Below are positions 7,367 to 17,126 of a stretch of DNA of 64,000 bases, one piece after another. The stretch's first letter is position 1, and each line of letters starts with the position of its first letter. The notes below the pieces were generated by a model. It saw only the letters and a program-made list of their open reading frames with translations. It did not search any database and was not told the DNA's origin. The stretch is from CAWINH01 sp963837425. GTDB lineage: Bacteria; Chloroflexota; Limnocylindria; QHBO01. The stretch covers positions 186,001 to 250,000 of the forward strand of contig CAWINH010000006.1 of assembly GCA_963837425.1 (NCBI GenBank), read 5' to 3'. Made by a program: the position numbers and the translations under genes.

Positions 7367-9342
7367 CGCTCCACCGCCGGGCCGGCCTGCTGGCCGATCT
7401 GCCCCAGGACGTTGTCCTTGTAGCTTTCCAAGAGCACCTTCCCGTCAGGCGTGAACCGCTCGAGCTCGAGGCGGTCCATCGTGATGCAGTTGGTTGGGCA
7501 CCGCTCGACGCAGAGGTTGCACCGGATGCAGCGCTCCTCGTCGATGATCATGGCGATCCCGCGCGGCCACGACTGGAAGATATCGATCTCCGGGTCGTCG
7601 CCGCCGACCTGCGCCTTGTCCACCATGTAGATGACGCCTTCCGGGCAGACATCGGCGCAGAGTCCGCACAGGATACAGCGGGGCCCGTCGATGTTGATGT
7701 TGTGGTTGCACTGCAGGCAGCGCTGCCCCTCGGTGATGGCGCTCCGGGTGTCGTACCCGACCTCAACGAGCCCGGTGAAGTCGCGCCGCAGCTCTGGCGG
7801 CGCCATGGGGATCTCCTGGCGGTGGATCGCCTCGTACTTCGGCGGCATGTCGTGCTCGAGCGCCTGGGTGATCGTGGCGCGATTGATGACCGGCAGCTCG
7901 GTGAGCTCCTCGCCGCGGACGCCGCCGAGCCAGCGGTCCACCGCACGCGCTGTACGCCGGCCACGTCCCGCGGCCTCGATGATCGTGGCCGGCCCGGTCA
8001 CGAAGTCGCCGCAGGCGAAGACACCCTCGACGCTGGTCTGGAACGTGTCCGCGTTCGTCGTGACGTACCCACGGGCCAGCTCGAACGCGAGGTCGTTTGC
8101 GCGGCTGCCATCGCCCCGGGTCGGGGTGGAGCCGTTCATCGGCGGCGTGCGCCAGGAGGAGAGGGAGCCACCCGGGAGCACGTTCCGCGCATCGGTCACG
8201 CCGAGGTGGCGGTTCAGCTGCGCGCCGTACTCGCCGAGGACGTTGTTGTCGGCCGCCTGGCTCGTGCACGGGACGACCATGTCGCAGGGAACCGTGAACT
8301 CGCTGCCGGGGATCGGCTCCGGGCGACGCCGTCCGCTCGCATCCGGCGGCCCAAGGCGGACGCGCTGGAAGACCATCCCGGCCACGTGGCCGTTCCCATC
8401 GTCGAGCACCTCGACCGGTGAGGCGAAGAACTCGAACTGCACGCCCTCGAATCGGGTCTCGTGCTGCTCCTCCTCGTCCACGACCATCTCCTCCGGGCCG
8501 CGCCGGTAGGCGATGATGCTCGTCTTGGCGCCAAGCCGCAGCGCGGTCCGCGAGGAGTCCATGGCGGTGTATCCGCCGCCGATGACGATGACGTTGTCGC
8601 CGACCCACTGCTCCTGGCCGAGGTTGGCGCGCTTCAGGAAGTCCACGCCGTAGATCACCCCGTCGAGCTCCTCGCCGGGGATGTTCATCGCCATGGGGTA
8701 CATGCATCCGGTCGAGACGACCACTGCGTCGTGGCGCTCCTTGAGCTGATCGAGGGTGATGTCCCGCCCGATCTCGACGTTGTAGTGGAACTCGACCCCG
8801 TGCTTCGCGACCCAGTTCACGTCAAGCTCAATGACGTCGCGTGGCAGACGGAAGGCGGGAACCCCGATCAGCGTCGTGCCGCCGCCGCTCGGGAGGGCCT
8901 CGTAGACGTGGACCTCGTGCCCGTAGCTGGCGAGCTCCTTCGCGACGCTGAGGCCGGCCGGACCGGCGCCGACCACGCCCACCGTCTTGCCGCTCGGCGG
9001 ACCGACCTCCACGTTGTCGGGCATGTTGTTCGCGTAGTGCCAGTCGACGAGGAAGCGCTTCATGGCGCGGATCGAGAGCGGCTTGTCGATATCGGCGCGT
9101 CGGCAGGCCTTCTCGCAGGGCGCCGAGCAGACGTAGCCGCAGATCGCGGCCACCGGGTTCGGGTCGCGAGCGAGGATGTAGCCCTCCTCGAAGCGACCCT
9201 CAGCGGCCAGCATCAGGTAGCCCCGGCAGTTCGTGTTGACGGGACAGCCTTCCTGGCACTCGATATTGCATTGGAGCCAGTCCACGCCGACTTCGGCGGT
9301 CTGGAACCGCAGGGGGATCGCGGTGTCGCTGATCACGGGCAT
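7363..9342 (-). CDS. NAD(P)/FAD oxidoreductase with [4Fe-4S] ferredoxin domains (GltD-like), first gene of bc operon
   Basis: 659 residues. N-terminal Fer4_20-like module with eight Cys (CNIECQEGCPVNTNC and CGYVCSAPCEKAC), FAD-binding VGVVGAGPAGLSVAKE at about 120, second nucleotide-binding VIVIGGGYTAMDSSRTA at about 250, and a C-terminal dicluster ferredoxin (CILCGLCADVCP and CIRCNLCVERCP). This is the glutamate synthase small-subunit fold without the large subunit nearby. Overlapping the cytochrome b gene by four bases, it could deliver electrons between NAD(P)H or ferredoxin and the quinone pool; that role is inferred. Confidence 0.88.
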   Translation of the reverse strand: MPVISDTAIPLRFQTAEVGVDWLQCNIECQEGCPVNTNCRGYLMLAAEGRFEEGYILARDPNPVAAICGYVCSAPCEKACRRADIDKPLSIRAMKRFLVDWHYANNMPDNVEVGPPSGKTVGVVGAGPAGLSVAKELASYGHEVHVYEALPSGGGTTLIGVPAFRLPRDVIELDVNWVAKHGVEFHYNVEIGRDITLDQLKERHDAVVVSTGCMYPMAMNIPGEELDGVIYGVDFLKRANLGQEQWVGDNVIVIGGGYTAMDSSRTALRLGAKTSIIAYRRGPEEMVVDEEEQHETRFEGVQFEFFASPVEVLDDGNGHVAGMVFQRVRLGPPDASGRRRPEPIPGSEFTVPCDMVVPCTSQAADNNVLGEYGAQLNRHLGVTDARNVLPGGSLSSWRTPPMNGSTPTRGDGSRANDLAFELARGYVTTNADTFQTSVEGVFACGDFVTGPATIIEAAGRGRRTARAVDRWLGGVRGEELTELPVINRATITQALEHDMPPKYEAIHRQEIPMAPPELRRDFTGLVEVGYDTRSAITEGQRCLQCNHNINIDGPRCILCGLCADVCPEGVIYMVDKAQVGGDDPEIDIFQSWPRGIAMIIDEERCIRCNLCVERCPTNCITMDRLELERFTPDGKVLLESYKDNVLGQIGQQAGPAVER

Positions 9343-9402
9343 CGAGGCACGGCGGGTTCCACGTTGAGCGAACTCGAACCAGGACGAAGGAGCGGCACTT
9401 CG

Positions 9403-9432
9403 ATGCTACCCGCCGGGCGAGTTGAGTGTCAA
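9403..9432 (-). promoter_or_regulatory. predicted promoter of the cytochrome bc operon
   Basis: On the minus strand TTGACA (9427-9432), an 18-base spacer and TAGCAT (9403-9408), about 60 bases upstream of the first gene. It is the best -35/-10 pair before the operon. Confidence 0.5.
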
Positions 9433-9780
9433 AGCAAAACTGCGCGGCCGTTCGCGCGGCCGTACGCGCGACCGCCGCGCGCGTGCGCCGAGCCGCCGCA
9501 CGCGCCTGGCTCCGAACGCGCTTGGCCCGCCGAAACGCCGCGCGCGCTTCAGGTGCGCGGTTGAGAACCCGGGGGGGGCCGACCGCTCATCCGCTCATCG
9601 GAGGAGCGCTATCCCGGTCAGGGGGCCCGGCGAGCCTGGCTCGCGCGCAAATCACGCTCGGGGCGCTGGCCGGCAGCGGCTCCGAATCGGCTCCGGGCGA
9701 GATAACGTGCACCCGAAGCGCGGATGGGGAGTCGGGCGCCAGCTTCCGCCAGGGCCGGCGGCCCACGCTCGCTGCCGGCG
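9433..9780. other. intergenic region without a supported gene
   Basis: About 350 bases between the bc operon promoter and the stop of the PBP gene. The left part is very GC-rich and alternates GCGCGG/CGCGCG blocks, and a run of eight G lies near 9570. Short open frames here encode only Ala/Arg-rich low-complexity text, without a ribosome site or family resemblance. I see no RNA gene. Confidence 0.5.
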
Positions 9781-11886
9781 TCAGGGGTTGGCGAAGTAGG
9801 TGGTCATGATCCGGCGATCGAGGGGCGCGGCATCCGTGCCTCCGGTTCCGAGGTGGATGTAGAGCAGGACGGTCGCCACCGCGATCTGTGGGTCGTCGGC
9901 CGGGGCAAAGGCCGGGAACCAGGCGTGCGGATTCGGCGTTCCGGTCTCCGCGGTGCCGCTCTTGCCGGCGACTTGGATCCCGTACCCGCGGAACGCCGAA
10001 TAGGCCGTCCCGTACGAGTAGTTGACGACCGCCTTCAACGCGTCGACGACGTAGGCCCACTGGTCGGGGGTGAGCTCGATCTGGTTGTGGACGGCCGGAT
10101 CGTTGTGCTCCACGACCTTCCCGCTCGGGAGCGTCGCGTCGACGACGAGCCGCGGAACCCACAGCGTGCCGCCGTTCCCGATCGCCGCATAGGCGGTCGC
10201 CAGCTGAAGGGGCGTGCCCTGGTACGAGCCCTGGCCGATCGCCAGCTGGATCTGGTCGAACGGCCCGTACGGGCTGATGACCCCGTTCCAGCGCTTGTGT
10301 GTCTGGAAGTAGGACGCATCGGGCAGGATCCCCGATTCCTCCTCGAGGTGGCTGATCCCGGTGAACTGACCGAATCCGAACTCGCCGACCAGGTCGGTGA
10401 GGGCGGTCTGGTTCGCGTCGTAGACCCGGATGGAGAGCGGCATGTAGGTCGTGTTGCAGCTGAAGGCCATGGCCTGCAGGAGGTTCACCGAGCTCCCGAG
10501 GGTGTGGTCCTCGTAGTTGTGGAACGTGAACCCGTCGAACGTCCAGGTCCCGTTGCATGGCATCCGGGTGGCGGGCCCGGCCACCCCTGTCCGGAGGGCG
10601 GCCATCAGCGTGAAGGGCTTGAACGACGACCCAGCCGGGTAGGCGCCGAGGACCGCCTGGTTGAATCGCTGAGCCGATGTGCTCGCCGAAAGCCGCTGCC
10701 CGGACAGGGTCGTGCCGAGGACCATCGAGTTCGGGTTGAAGAGGGGCGCCGATGCGAGGGCCCACACGTCGCCGCTCTTCGGATCGACGACCGCGGTGCC
10801 GGCCCCGGCCCCATAACCGCCGATCTGCGCATCGGCGGTGCGCTGGACGTCGGCGCGGAGCGTGATCGTCAGGTTCGCCCCCTCGACGACCGGGCGCTCC
10901 AGCAGCACGCTCGACGCGCCCGCCTGGTTCGTCGCCAGCAGCCGGTAGCCGGGACGGCCGCGCAGCAGTGCATCGGCCCCCTTCTCGAGCCCCAGCCGCC
11001 CAATGACGTCGCCGGCGACATAGCCCTTCGGCTCGAGCTGCTTCACCTCGTCGTCGGTGGCAGGCGTGACGTAGCCGATCGTCTGGCCGGCGTTCCACTC
11101 CTGCGGATAGACCCGCACCCCGTCGTCGCTCGTCTCGGCCCAGACGGTGCCGTCCTGGCCCACGATGCTGCCCCTGTCTGGCGCGATGCGCTTGACGGAG
11201 AGTCCGCTGTTGATGTCGAGGCCCGGGAGCAGCTGGTCCGGCGACCAGCGCAGCGCCCAGCCATCCGCCCCGCGCACGAGGAGCAGCTCGCGCTGGAGGT
11301 GGATCACGTCGAAACGGTTCGTGTGGTACGCGATGTCGGCGCTGGCTCGCATGCCGGGGACCGGTCCGGCGACGACCGTGTCGGGGGGCACCGGAGTGGC
11401 GACGGCGGTCGGTTGCGGCGTGGGAGAGACGGCTGACTGGGGTCCGCCGCTCGGCGCCGGCGCGGCCGTTGCTGAGGGTGGCGGCAGGTCCGGGGCCCGC
11501 GGGGCCGGCGGCAGGCTGGTGGGCGTGACGTTCCCGAGCACCCAGCTCAGGTCGGTCACCTCGACGAGCGAGTCGAAGGTCTCGTAGAGCTGGACGAAGG
11601 CGGCCTCCGGGTACCGCTCACGATCGGCCGCCGACAGCAGCTCGTACATCCGCCCGTACGCGTGGAGGCGCCACGCCGTCAGATACGCCCGCAGGACGCC
11701 GGCGGCGTCCGCGGCGGTGGGTCGTGGCGCGGCGGTCGGGAGGGGCGTCGGTTCGACGCTGCTGGTGGGCGAGCAGGACGCGAGCAGGAGGCCGATCCCG
11801 AGGATCAGGCCCAGCCACCGGCTTCCGCGTGGGCGGCCCCCAGCCGTCCGCCCCCCAGCCGTCCGGCCCCCCGAGGGTGGCCTCAT
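9781..11886 (-). CDS. penicillin-binding protein transpeptidase, lipoprotein-like class B PBP
   Basis: 701 residues. N-terminus is a signal with lipobox LLASC (Cys about 38), then an NTF2/MecA-N-like region interrupted by a Pro/Ala/Ser-rich stretch (about 125-175), a dimerisation region and the transpeptidase domain from about 370. Active-site motifs: SSFK (about 419), SCN (about 477) and KSGT (about 643). Cross-links peptidoglycan outside the membrane. Anchoring by a lipid rather than a transmembrane helix recalls PBP2a-type enzymes. It overlaps the PIG-L gene by four bases. Confidence 0.9.
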   Translation of the reverse strand: MRPPSGGRTAGGRTAGGRPRGSRWLGLILGIGLLLASCSPTSSVEPTPLPTAAPRPTAADAAGVLRAYLTAWRLHAYGRMYELLSAADRERYPEAAFVQLYETFDSLVEVTDLSWVLGNVTPTSLPPAPRAPDLPPPSATAAPAPSGGPQSAVSPTPQPTAVATPVPPDTVVAGPVPGMRASADIAYHTNRFDVIHLQRELLLVRGADGWALRWSPDQLLPGLDINSGLSVKRIAPDRGSIVGQDGTVWAETSDDGVRVYPQEWNAGQTIGYVTPATDDEVKQLEPKGYVAGDVIGRLGLEKGADALLRGRPGYRLLATNQAGASSVLLERPVVEGANLTITLRADVQRTADAQIGGYGAGAGTAVVDPKSGDVWALASAPLFNPNSMVLGTTLSGQRLSASTSAQRFNQAVLGAYPAGSSFKPFTLMAALRTGVAGPATRMPCNGTWTFDGFTFHNYEDHTLGSSVNLLQAMAFSCNTTYMPLSIRVYDANQTALTDLVGEFGFGQFTGISHLEEESGILPDASYFQTHKRWNGVISPYGPFDQIQLAIGQGSYQGTPLQLATAYAAIGNGGTLWVPRLVVDATLPSGKVVEHNDPAVHNQIELTPDQWAYVVDALKAVVNYSYGTAYSAFRGYGIQVAGKSGTAETGTPNPHAWFPAFAPADDPQIAVATVLLYIHLGTGGTDAAPLDRRIMTTYFANP

Positions 11887-12602
11887 TGCGCCAGCATCAC
11901 GCGGCGAAAGCCCTCCGCGGCCCGGTAGCCCGCGCGCTCCCCGAGCTCCTCGGAGCGGCGGCGGAGCCAGCGCGCGGTGTCGCCGAACTCATGAAACTGG
12001 CTGGCGTGGTGCTCGAGCGCGGCGATCTTGCGTTCCAGCGTGTCGGTGATGTCCACGATCTGGTTCGCCTCGTTCGTGCTCCACAGGTAGATCTCCGCCA
12101 CCTTCCACGGCTCGAGCCCGGCCGCCATGTGCTCCGGGAAGTTCAGCGGGTCCCGGGCGGTGGGGAAGACGGCATCCACCGTCGCCTCGCCGACTGCACG
12201 GTGATCGGGATGGTTGACCCACTCGTTGTTCACGAACAGGACGGTGGGGTCGTGCCCCATGACGATCTCGGGTCGGAAGGCCCGAATCGCGTACGTGATC
12301 CGCTCGCGAAGCCGGAGCGTGACCTGCACCTGGCCGTCCGGCTCGTCGAGGAAGTCAACCCCCTCCACTCCCAGCTCGGCGGCGGCCGCTCGCTGCTCCG
12401 CCTCGCGGGTGGCGGCGAGCTGCTGCGGGTCAGTCGTCGGGTCGTCGCTGCCCTTGTCGCCCCGGGTGATGAGCAGGTAGCGCGCCCGGGCGCCCTCGCC
12501 GATCCAGCGGGCGACGGTCCCGGCGGCCCCGAACTCGATGTCGTCCGGGTGCGCGGCCACGACCAGGACGCGTTCGGGTGTGGGGAGCTTGTCGCTGGGC
12601 AT
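11883..12602 (-). CDS. PIG-L family (LmbE-like) deacetylase
   Basis: 239 residues. The zinc-binding AHPDDIEFG motif lies at residue 17 and the second site NHPDHRAVGE at about 130. The fold removes N-acetyl groups from N-acetylglucosaminyl conjugates (MshB, BshB, antibiotic precursors); substrate unknown here. Co-transcribed with the PBP gene by an ATGA overlap, which hints at a cell-envelope amino sugar. A TAGGAT box lies 13 bases upstream of the ATG. Confidence 0.88.
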   Translation of the reverse strand: MPSDKLPTPERVLVVAAHPDDIEFGAAGTVARWIGEGARARYLLITRGDKGSDDPTTDPQQLAATREAEQRAAAAELGVEGVDFLDEPDGQVQVTLRLRERITYAIRAFRPEIVMGHDPTVLFVNNEWVNHPDHRAVGEATVDAVFPTARDPLNFPEHMAAGLEPWKVAEIYLWSTNEANQIVDITDTLERKIAALEHHASQFHEFGDTARWLRRRSEELGERAGYRAAEGFRRVMLAQ

Positions 12603-12659
12603 TCCTCGGGCGGCAATCCTACCAGCGGTTCCGGACCGGTGCCTTCCAACCGGCCTGGC

Positions 12660-15241
12660 TCAGCGGACGGGCATGGCCGTCCGCGGCTCGGCCCCCGCCT
12701 GTTCCGCGGTGGACCGCGGCGCCGGCAGCCGGATGAGCTTGTCCCTCGGCTCGCGCAGCCGATCCGTGGCCCAGTCAGCGACGAGGTCGTCGTGGCTGAA
12801 GAGGATGACCTGCCGGTCGGCGCTCAGCTCGTGGAGAACCTCGAGCAGCTCGGTGGCCCGTGGACGGTCGGCCTGGGCGGTCACCTCGTCCAGCAGCAAC
12901 GGCGCAACCTCCCCCGGCCGCACGAGGTGCTGGGCCATGGCAACGCGCAGCAGGAGGTAGACCTGCTCCCGGGTCCCCTCGGAGAGCAGCCGCGCATCCC
13001 GCCAGTGGCCGGTCGCCACCTCCTTGACCCGAACCGAGAGGTCGGCCGGGTCGACCGAGGCCTCAACGTAGGCGCCACGGCTCACGACCGGGAGCCAGCG
13101 ACGGACCGATTCGGCGAGGATCGGCGCGAGGTCGCGATGGATCCGCTCCTGCGCCGAGCGCAGCAGGCGAAGCGTCAGGTCAACGGTGTCGGCGAGGGCC
13201 TCGACGCGCGCGAGCTCCTGCTCGGCGGCCGCCACCCGTTCCTCCGCCTCAGCCACGCCCGGCACCTCGGCCTGCAGGACGCGCAGGCCGCCGGCGAGGT
13301 TCGCGGCCTCCTGCTGCGCAGCGCTCAGCTCCGCGCGCCGGCGCGCGACCAGGGCCTCGTCCGCGGGCGGCGACGCGGGAGTCATCGCCGCTGGCGCAGC
13401 GACCGCCAGCCGATCCGCGCGGTCGACGATGGCGGCCGTCTCAGAGCGCAGCTGCTCGATCGAGGCGCCGTCCAGGATGGCGCGCAGCTCCTCCCACTCG
13501 GCAACCGCCTGTTCCGCCTGCCGGTCCTCCGCGCGTCGGCCCTGGCGCCACGCTTCGAGGTGATGAACAAGCTCATCGGGGGCCAGCGTCGGTTCGCCGG
13601 CAGTTGACGCGCACGGCTGCCCGGAGCGCTTCCTCCGCGGCGCGGGCCGCGGCTTCGGCCTCGGCGGCTGCGGCTTCGGCCGCACGCCGCGACGCCAGCT
13701 CTCGCTCGAGCGACTCGCGCTGCGCCGCGCGCTCGGCGGCGGTGGCGCGGGCATCGCAGGCGGAGAGGTACACGCGCAGCGCGCCCTCGGGGTCGTCGGC
13801 CGCCGGCTGCCCTCGCGCGATCAGTGCCGCGGCCAACCCGTCTCGGGCGGCCGTGACCCGCTCGCGCCGCTCTGCCCGCCCGTGCTCCCAGGCCAGCCTG
13901 CGCCTCCCGTTCGAGGCGCAGGCGGATCGCCTCGCCGGCGCGCGCCTCGCGGTCCCGGCGGACCGCCGCCGCCGACCGCCACCCGACGAGACCCACGCCG
14001 CCGCCGGCGACCAGCAGCACGGCACCCACCGCGACGGCCCCGAGTGCCGCGGCGACCAGCCCGCCGGCCAGCAGGACGCCCGCGACGGCGAAGAGGGCCA
14101 TGCCGCTGACGCCGTTCGTCCGACGAACATCGGACCCTGCCGGGGCCGCCGCATCGTCGGGCGGCCCGCCGTCCTCGTGCGTCTTCAGCGCCTCGACGGC
14201 GACGTCCAGAGTGCGGGATGCCGAGGTAACCGAGACATCCGGGCGGCGGTCACCGTCGGGCATTTCGGGGAGCTGGGCGAGCGCCGTCTCGAGATCCGCC
14301 GCCGGGCGACCGCCCAGGCGCGCGGGGTGCGGGCGCCGTTGCCAAGCCTCCAGGGCGGCCGCCACCACGTCCGCTCGCTCGTCCCGGGCGGTCGCTCCCG
14401 CCGGACGGCTCGGATGGCGGGCGGCGAGCTCTTCCGCCCGCTGAAGGCGGGCACGCGCCCGATCGGCGAGCTGCCGGGCAGCAGCTGCCTCCGCTTCGGA
14501 CAGAGCCCTCCGGGCAGTCGCCACGCGTTCACCCGCGGCCTCCGCCGCCGCCGCTCGTTCGAGATACCCGGCGTGGCGTCGTCGCGCGTCCTCGAGCGCT
14601 TCGGCCGCCGCGGCCAGCTCCGTGCGGGCACGCCGCAGCGGACCCTTCGCCGATATCTTGTCGGCGCCGACCGCTCCCCGGCGGAACTCGGTCAGGCGCT
14701 CGATCGCCTCCGCGGCGGTCGCGTCCGCACCCCGGGTCGCGGCCGCACGCTGCATGAACCCCTGGAGCCCTTCGGCCGCTTCGGCGGTGGCGACCGCCAT
14801 GATCTGGGCCTGGCTCACCGAGACCGTGGCCGAGAAGGCGTCCCGGTCCAGGCCGAGCCAGCGCGACGCATCCGGCGTCCCATCCATGATCTCGTCGGAG
14901 ACGTCACGGCCGAGGTCAACGTCCACGGCTCGACAGGCGACCTTGCCGGCGAGGTCCTGGCTGATGTCGATCTGGCGGCCGTCGGCGAGCAGGAGCCGGG
15001 CCTCGACCTCCCAGCGCTCCGTTGCATCCCAGGGTCGGTGTCGCGCCTCGAGCGCCGCCTCCGCGGCCGTTGCGCGGCCCCGCCCGCGGCGCAGCCCGGT
15101 GATCGCCAGGCGGGTCGCCGCGTGCCAGCTCGACTTGCCGGCTTCGTTCGGCCCGACCACGACATTCATCCCCGGCCCGAGCTCGAGCGTCTCGTCCGAG
15201 AACGGGCCGAACGCACGCGCAATGACGCGGGCGATCCACAC
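12660..15241 (-). CDS. SbcC/Rad50-like AAA ATPase, broken by two frameshifts
   Basis: Three reading frames join into one protein of about 860 residues. Frame 1 from 15241 carries Walker A VVGPNEAGKSS and long coiled-coil text with a hydrophobic segment (GMALFAVAGVLLAGG); a break at about 13890-13905 moves to LAWEHGRAERRERV; a second at about 13600-13612 moves to AGEPTLAPDELVHHLEAW. The last part has an ABC-type signature LLSEGTREQVYLLLRVAMA, Walker B LLLDEV and FSHDD. It starts three bases after the sbcD-like gene, its nuclease partner. Breaks look like sequence error or recent inactivation. Confidence 0.8.
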
Positions 15242-15243
15242 CG

Positions 15244-16341
15244 TCAGGCCACCTCCAGGTCGTTGCGGCCGGCAAGTGCGCGGAGGCCGGTGAGGATCAC
15301 CCGCTGGCGCAGGACCTCGTCGGGAATCTCCGCGGCCGCGTCCCGCACGAACTGCCCACGCACCGTGGCCTCCTGCCCAATCTGCTCGAGGTCGTAGCCG
15401 GTGGAGACCGCGCTGCGGACGACGAGCCCGTCGAGATGATCGAAGCCGCGCCCGACCTCGCGCATGTCGAGCTCGAGCGACGGCGCAACTTCACCGTTCA
15501 ACGTCGCCCGCACACAGCCCGCGAGGGGGACGAGGGCGGCCTGCAGCGCCTCGCGCACCTCGCCGGAATGGGCGGCACCGTCCACCGAGACCGTGATGTC
15601 GTGCACCTCGCTGACGGCCACGCTGCGCCGTTCCCGGAGCACCTTGCCGTCCGCTTCGACGGTGGCCAGCACGACGCCGCGCGGGCCCTCCTCGCCGAAG
15701 TCGAGCGGGTCCGGGTTGCCCGGGTACGTGTAGAGCTCGGCGTCCCGCGGCAGGTGGTAGTGCCCCAGGAATGCGTGAGCCAGCCCGCTCGCGGCCAGCT
15801 CTCCCGCGTCGAACGGCGCGTGCGGCTGCTTGCCGCTCTCCTGCCAGCCGAGCGCGCCCCGCTCGGAGGCATGGGCCACCGCGAGATGCACGCCGCCGCG
15901 GCCGACCCGGAACCCGCTGAAGAAGCCGTCCGTGTTGGCTGGCGCCCGATGTGCCGCGCCCCACAACGTGAGCCCGTCCGTCAGCTCGACCCCGACGAGC
16001 CGCGCCTCCTCGAAGAGGTGGACGTTCGGCGACCACTCGACGAGGGCGTACGGGCTCTCCGGCGACAGCCAGTCGTGGTTCCCTGGCGCCAGGAAGACGG
16101 GGCGGTCGGTCCCGGCCAGGCTCGAGCGCAGGAACTCGACCGTGTCCGGCCCGATCCGATCGTGCTCGAACAGGTCCCCGGCGCACAGGATGGCATCCAC
16201 GCGCTCCGCGTCCGCGAGCCGGAGGATTCGGGTGAGCGTCTCGCGCCGGTTGCGGCGCCGTCGACGCGCCGTGTCGGCGGATGCCCAGGCAAACGGGGCG
16301 TCGAGGTGGAGATCGGCGAAGTGCAGCAGCCGGTAGCTCAC
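15244..16341 (-). CDS. SbcD/Mre11-like metallophosphoesterase (DNA repair nuclease)
   Basis: 365 residues. Calcineurin-like metal motifs in order: DLHLDAP, GDLFEHD, GNHDW, and later AHASE and GHYHLP. These bind two metals in SbcD/Mre11 nucleases that process double-strand breaks and hairpins with an SMC-like ATPase, encoded immediately downstream. GTG start at 16341 chosen because TACCCT lies six bases upstream, matching the leaderless pattern in this window. Variant with YhaO/YhaN-like architecture. Confidence 0.88.
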   Translation of the reverse strand: MSYRLLHFADLHLDAPFAWASADTARRRRRNRRETLTRILRLADAERVDAILCAGDLFEHDRIGPDTVEFLRSSLAGTDRPVFLAPGNHDWLSPESPYALVEWSPNVHLFEEARLVGVELTDGLTLWGAAHRAPANTDGFFSGFRVGRGGVHLAVAHASERGALGWQESGKQPHAPFDAGELAASGLAHAFLGHYHLPRDAELYTYPGNPDPLDFGEEGPRGVVLATVEADGKVLRERRSVAVSEVHDITVSVDGAAHSGEVREALQAALVPLAGCVRATLNGEVAPSLELDMREVGRGFDHLDGLVVRSAVSTGYDLEQIGQEATVRGQFVRDAAAEIPDEVLRQRVILTGLRALAGRNDLEVA

Positions 16342-16347
16342 GCCCGC

Positions 16348-16353
16348 AGGGTA
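16348..16353 (-). promoter_or_regulatory. -10 box of a leaderless promoter (sbcD-like gene)
   Basis: TACCCT on the minus strand, six bases before the GTG start at 16341. Confidence 0.5.
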
Positions 16354-16393
16354 GCGGACTCGGGTGACAGCTCGGGCGTCGCAATCGACGCGG

Positions 16394-16540
16394 CTAGTCG
16401 GCCCCCTCGCGCTCGTTGATGAGCTGGACGACGAGCAGGACCGCCGCGGCCACGAGCAGCAGGTTGACGAGCGGGCCCCAGGCGAGGAGCAGGCCCACGA
16501 ACCACAGGACGAGAACGACGGCGACCGCGGTCCAGATCAT
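16394..16540 (-). CDS. lmo0937-family small membrane protein
   Basis: 48 residues beginning MIWTAVAVVLVLWFVGLLL, two adjacent hydrophobic helices and a short acidic tail. The MxWTxxxVLLVLWLxG start and size match the lmo0937/DUF5670 family of tiny membrane proteins of unknown function. The ATG overlaps the preceding tiny gene's stop (ATGA), so it is translationally coupled in the bcp operon. Confidence 0.75.
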   Translation of the reverse strand: MIWTAVAVVLVLWFVGLLLAWGPLVNLLLVAAAVLLVVQLINEREGAD

Positions 16541-16653
16541 CGGATCAGGATCCAGGCCAGGCCGAATACCAGCCCCAGGACCGCCACGCCGGCGAGCGTC
16601 ACCGCCACGGAGAGCAGGAAGGTGGGCTGGTGCCGATCGGGCAGCGCGCTCAT
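16537..16653 (-). CDS. 38-residue single-helix membrane protein
   Basis: Starts MSALPDRHQPTF and continues with one hydrophobic helix ending WILIR. ATG at 16653 overlaps the bcp stop and its own stop overlaps the next ATG, giving a chain of ATGA junctions. That coupling is the main evidence it is real. No family recognised. Confidence 0.6.
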   Translation of the reverse strand: MSALPDRHQPTFLLSVAVTLAGVAVLGLVFGLAWILIR

Positions 16654-17114
16654 TCGGCGAGGGCCTCCAGCACCAGGTCCACGTGCTCGGTAGGCTTCAC
16701 GCGAGGCAGGACGTGCTCGACGCGGCCATCCGGGCCGATGACGAAGCTCGTCCGCTCGATCCCCTTGAAGGCGCGTCCCATGTAGCTCTTCTCCACCCAC
16801 ACGCCGAACTCGTCGGCGACCCGATGTCCGTCATCGGCGAGCAGATGGTACGGCAGGTCGTACTTCGCGCGGAACCGGACGTGGCTCTTCATCGAGTCCG
16901 GCGAGATGCCGAAGACCTCGATGCCGGCCTCGGTCAGGCGGGTGATGTTGTCACGGAGGCTGCAGGCCTGCGCCGTGCACCCGGGCGTGTCGTCCTTCGG
17001 GTAGAAGTAGAGGAGGTATCGACGCCCGGCCAGCGAGCCGCTCGAAACGGTGCTGCCATCGTCCGCGGACAGCTCGAAGGGAGGGACCGGCGTCCCGACG
17101 GTCGGGTAGCTCAT
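16650..17114 (-). CDS. bcp: thioredoxin-dependent peroxiredoxin Bcp
   Basis: 154 residues, the normal Bcp/PrxQ length. The peroxidatic Cys lies in PKDDTPGCTAQAC with the resolving Cys five residues later, the PrxQ arrangement. Reduces hydrogen and alkyl peroxides in the cytoplasm using thioredoxin. Heads an operon with two tiny membrane proteins. A TAGGAT box six bases before the ATG overlaps the TAG stop of the upstream hydrolase gene. Confidence 0.95.
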   Translation of the reverse strand: MSYPTVGTPVPPFELSADDGSTVSSGSLAGRRYLLYFYPKDDTPGCTAQACSLRDNITRLTEAGIEVFGISPDSMKSHVRFRAKYDLPYHLLADDGHRVADEFGVWVEKSYMGRAFKGIERTSFVIGPDGRVEHVLPRVKPTEHVDLVLEALAE

Positions 17115-17120
17115 CGCACC

Positions 17121-17126
17121 ATCCTA
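17121..17126 (-). promoter_or_regulatory. -10 box of a leaderless promoter (bcp)
   Basis: TAGGAT on the minus strand, six bases from the bcp ATG. Its TAG is also the stop codon of the upstream alpha/beta hydrolase gene. Confidence 0.6.

Noticed and set aside
9422..9809. Ala/Arg-rich open frames on the plus strand
   Set aside because: They come from alternating GC-rich sequence, lack any family resemblance and run into the antisense of the PBP gene.
12660..15241. Programmed ribosomal frameshifting in the SbcC-like gene
   Set aside because: No slippery heptamer with a following stem is seen at either break, and the many other breaks in this window suggest sequence error.
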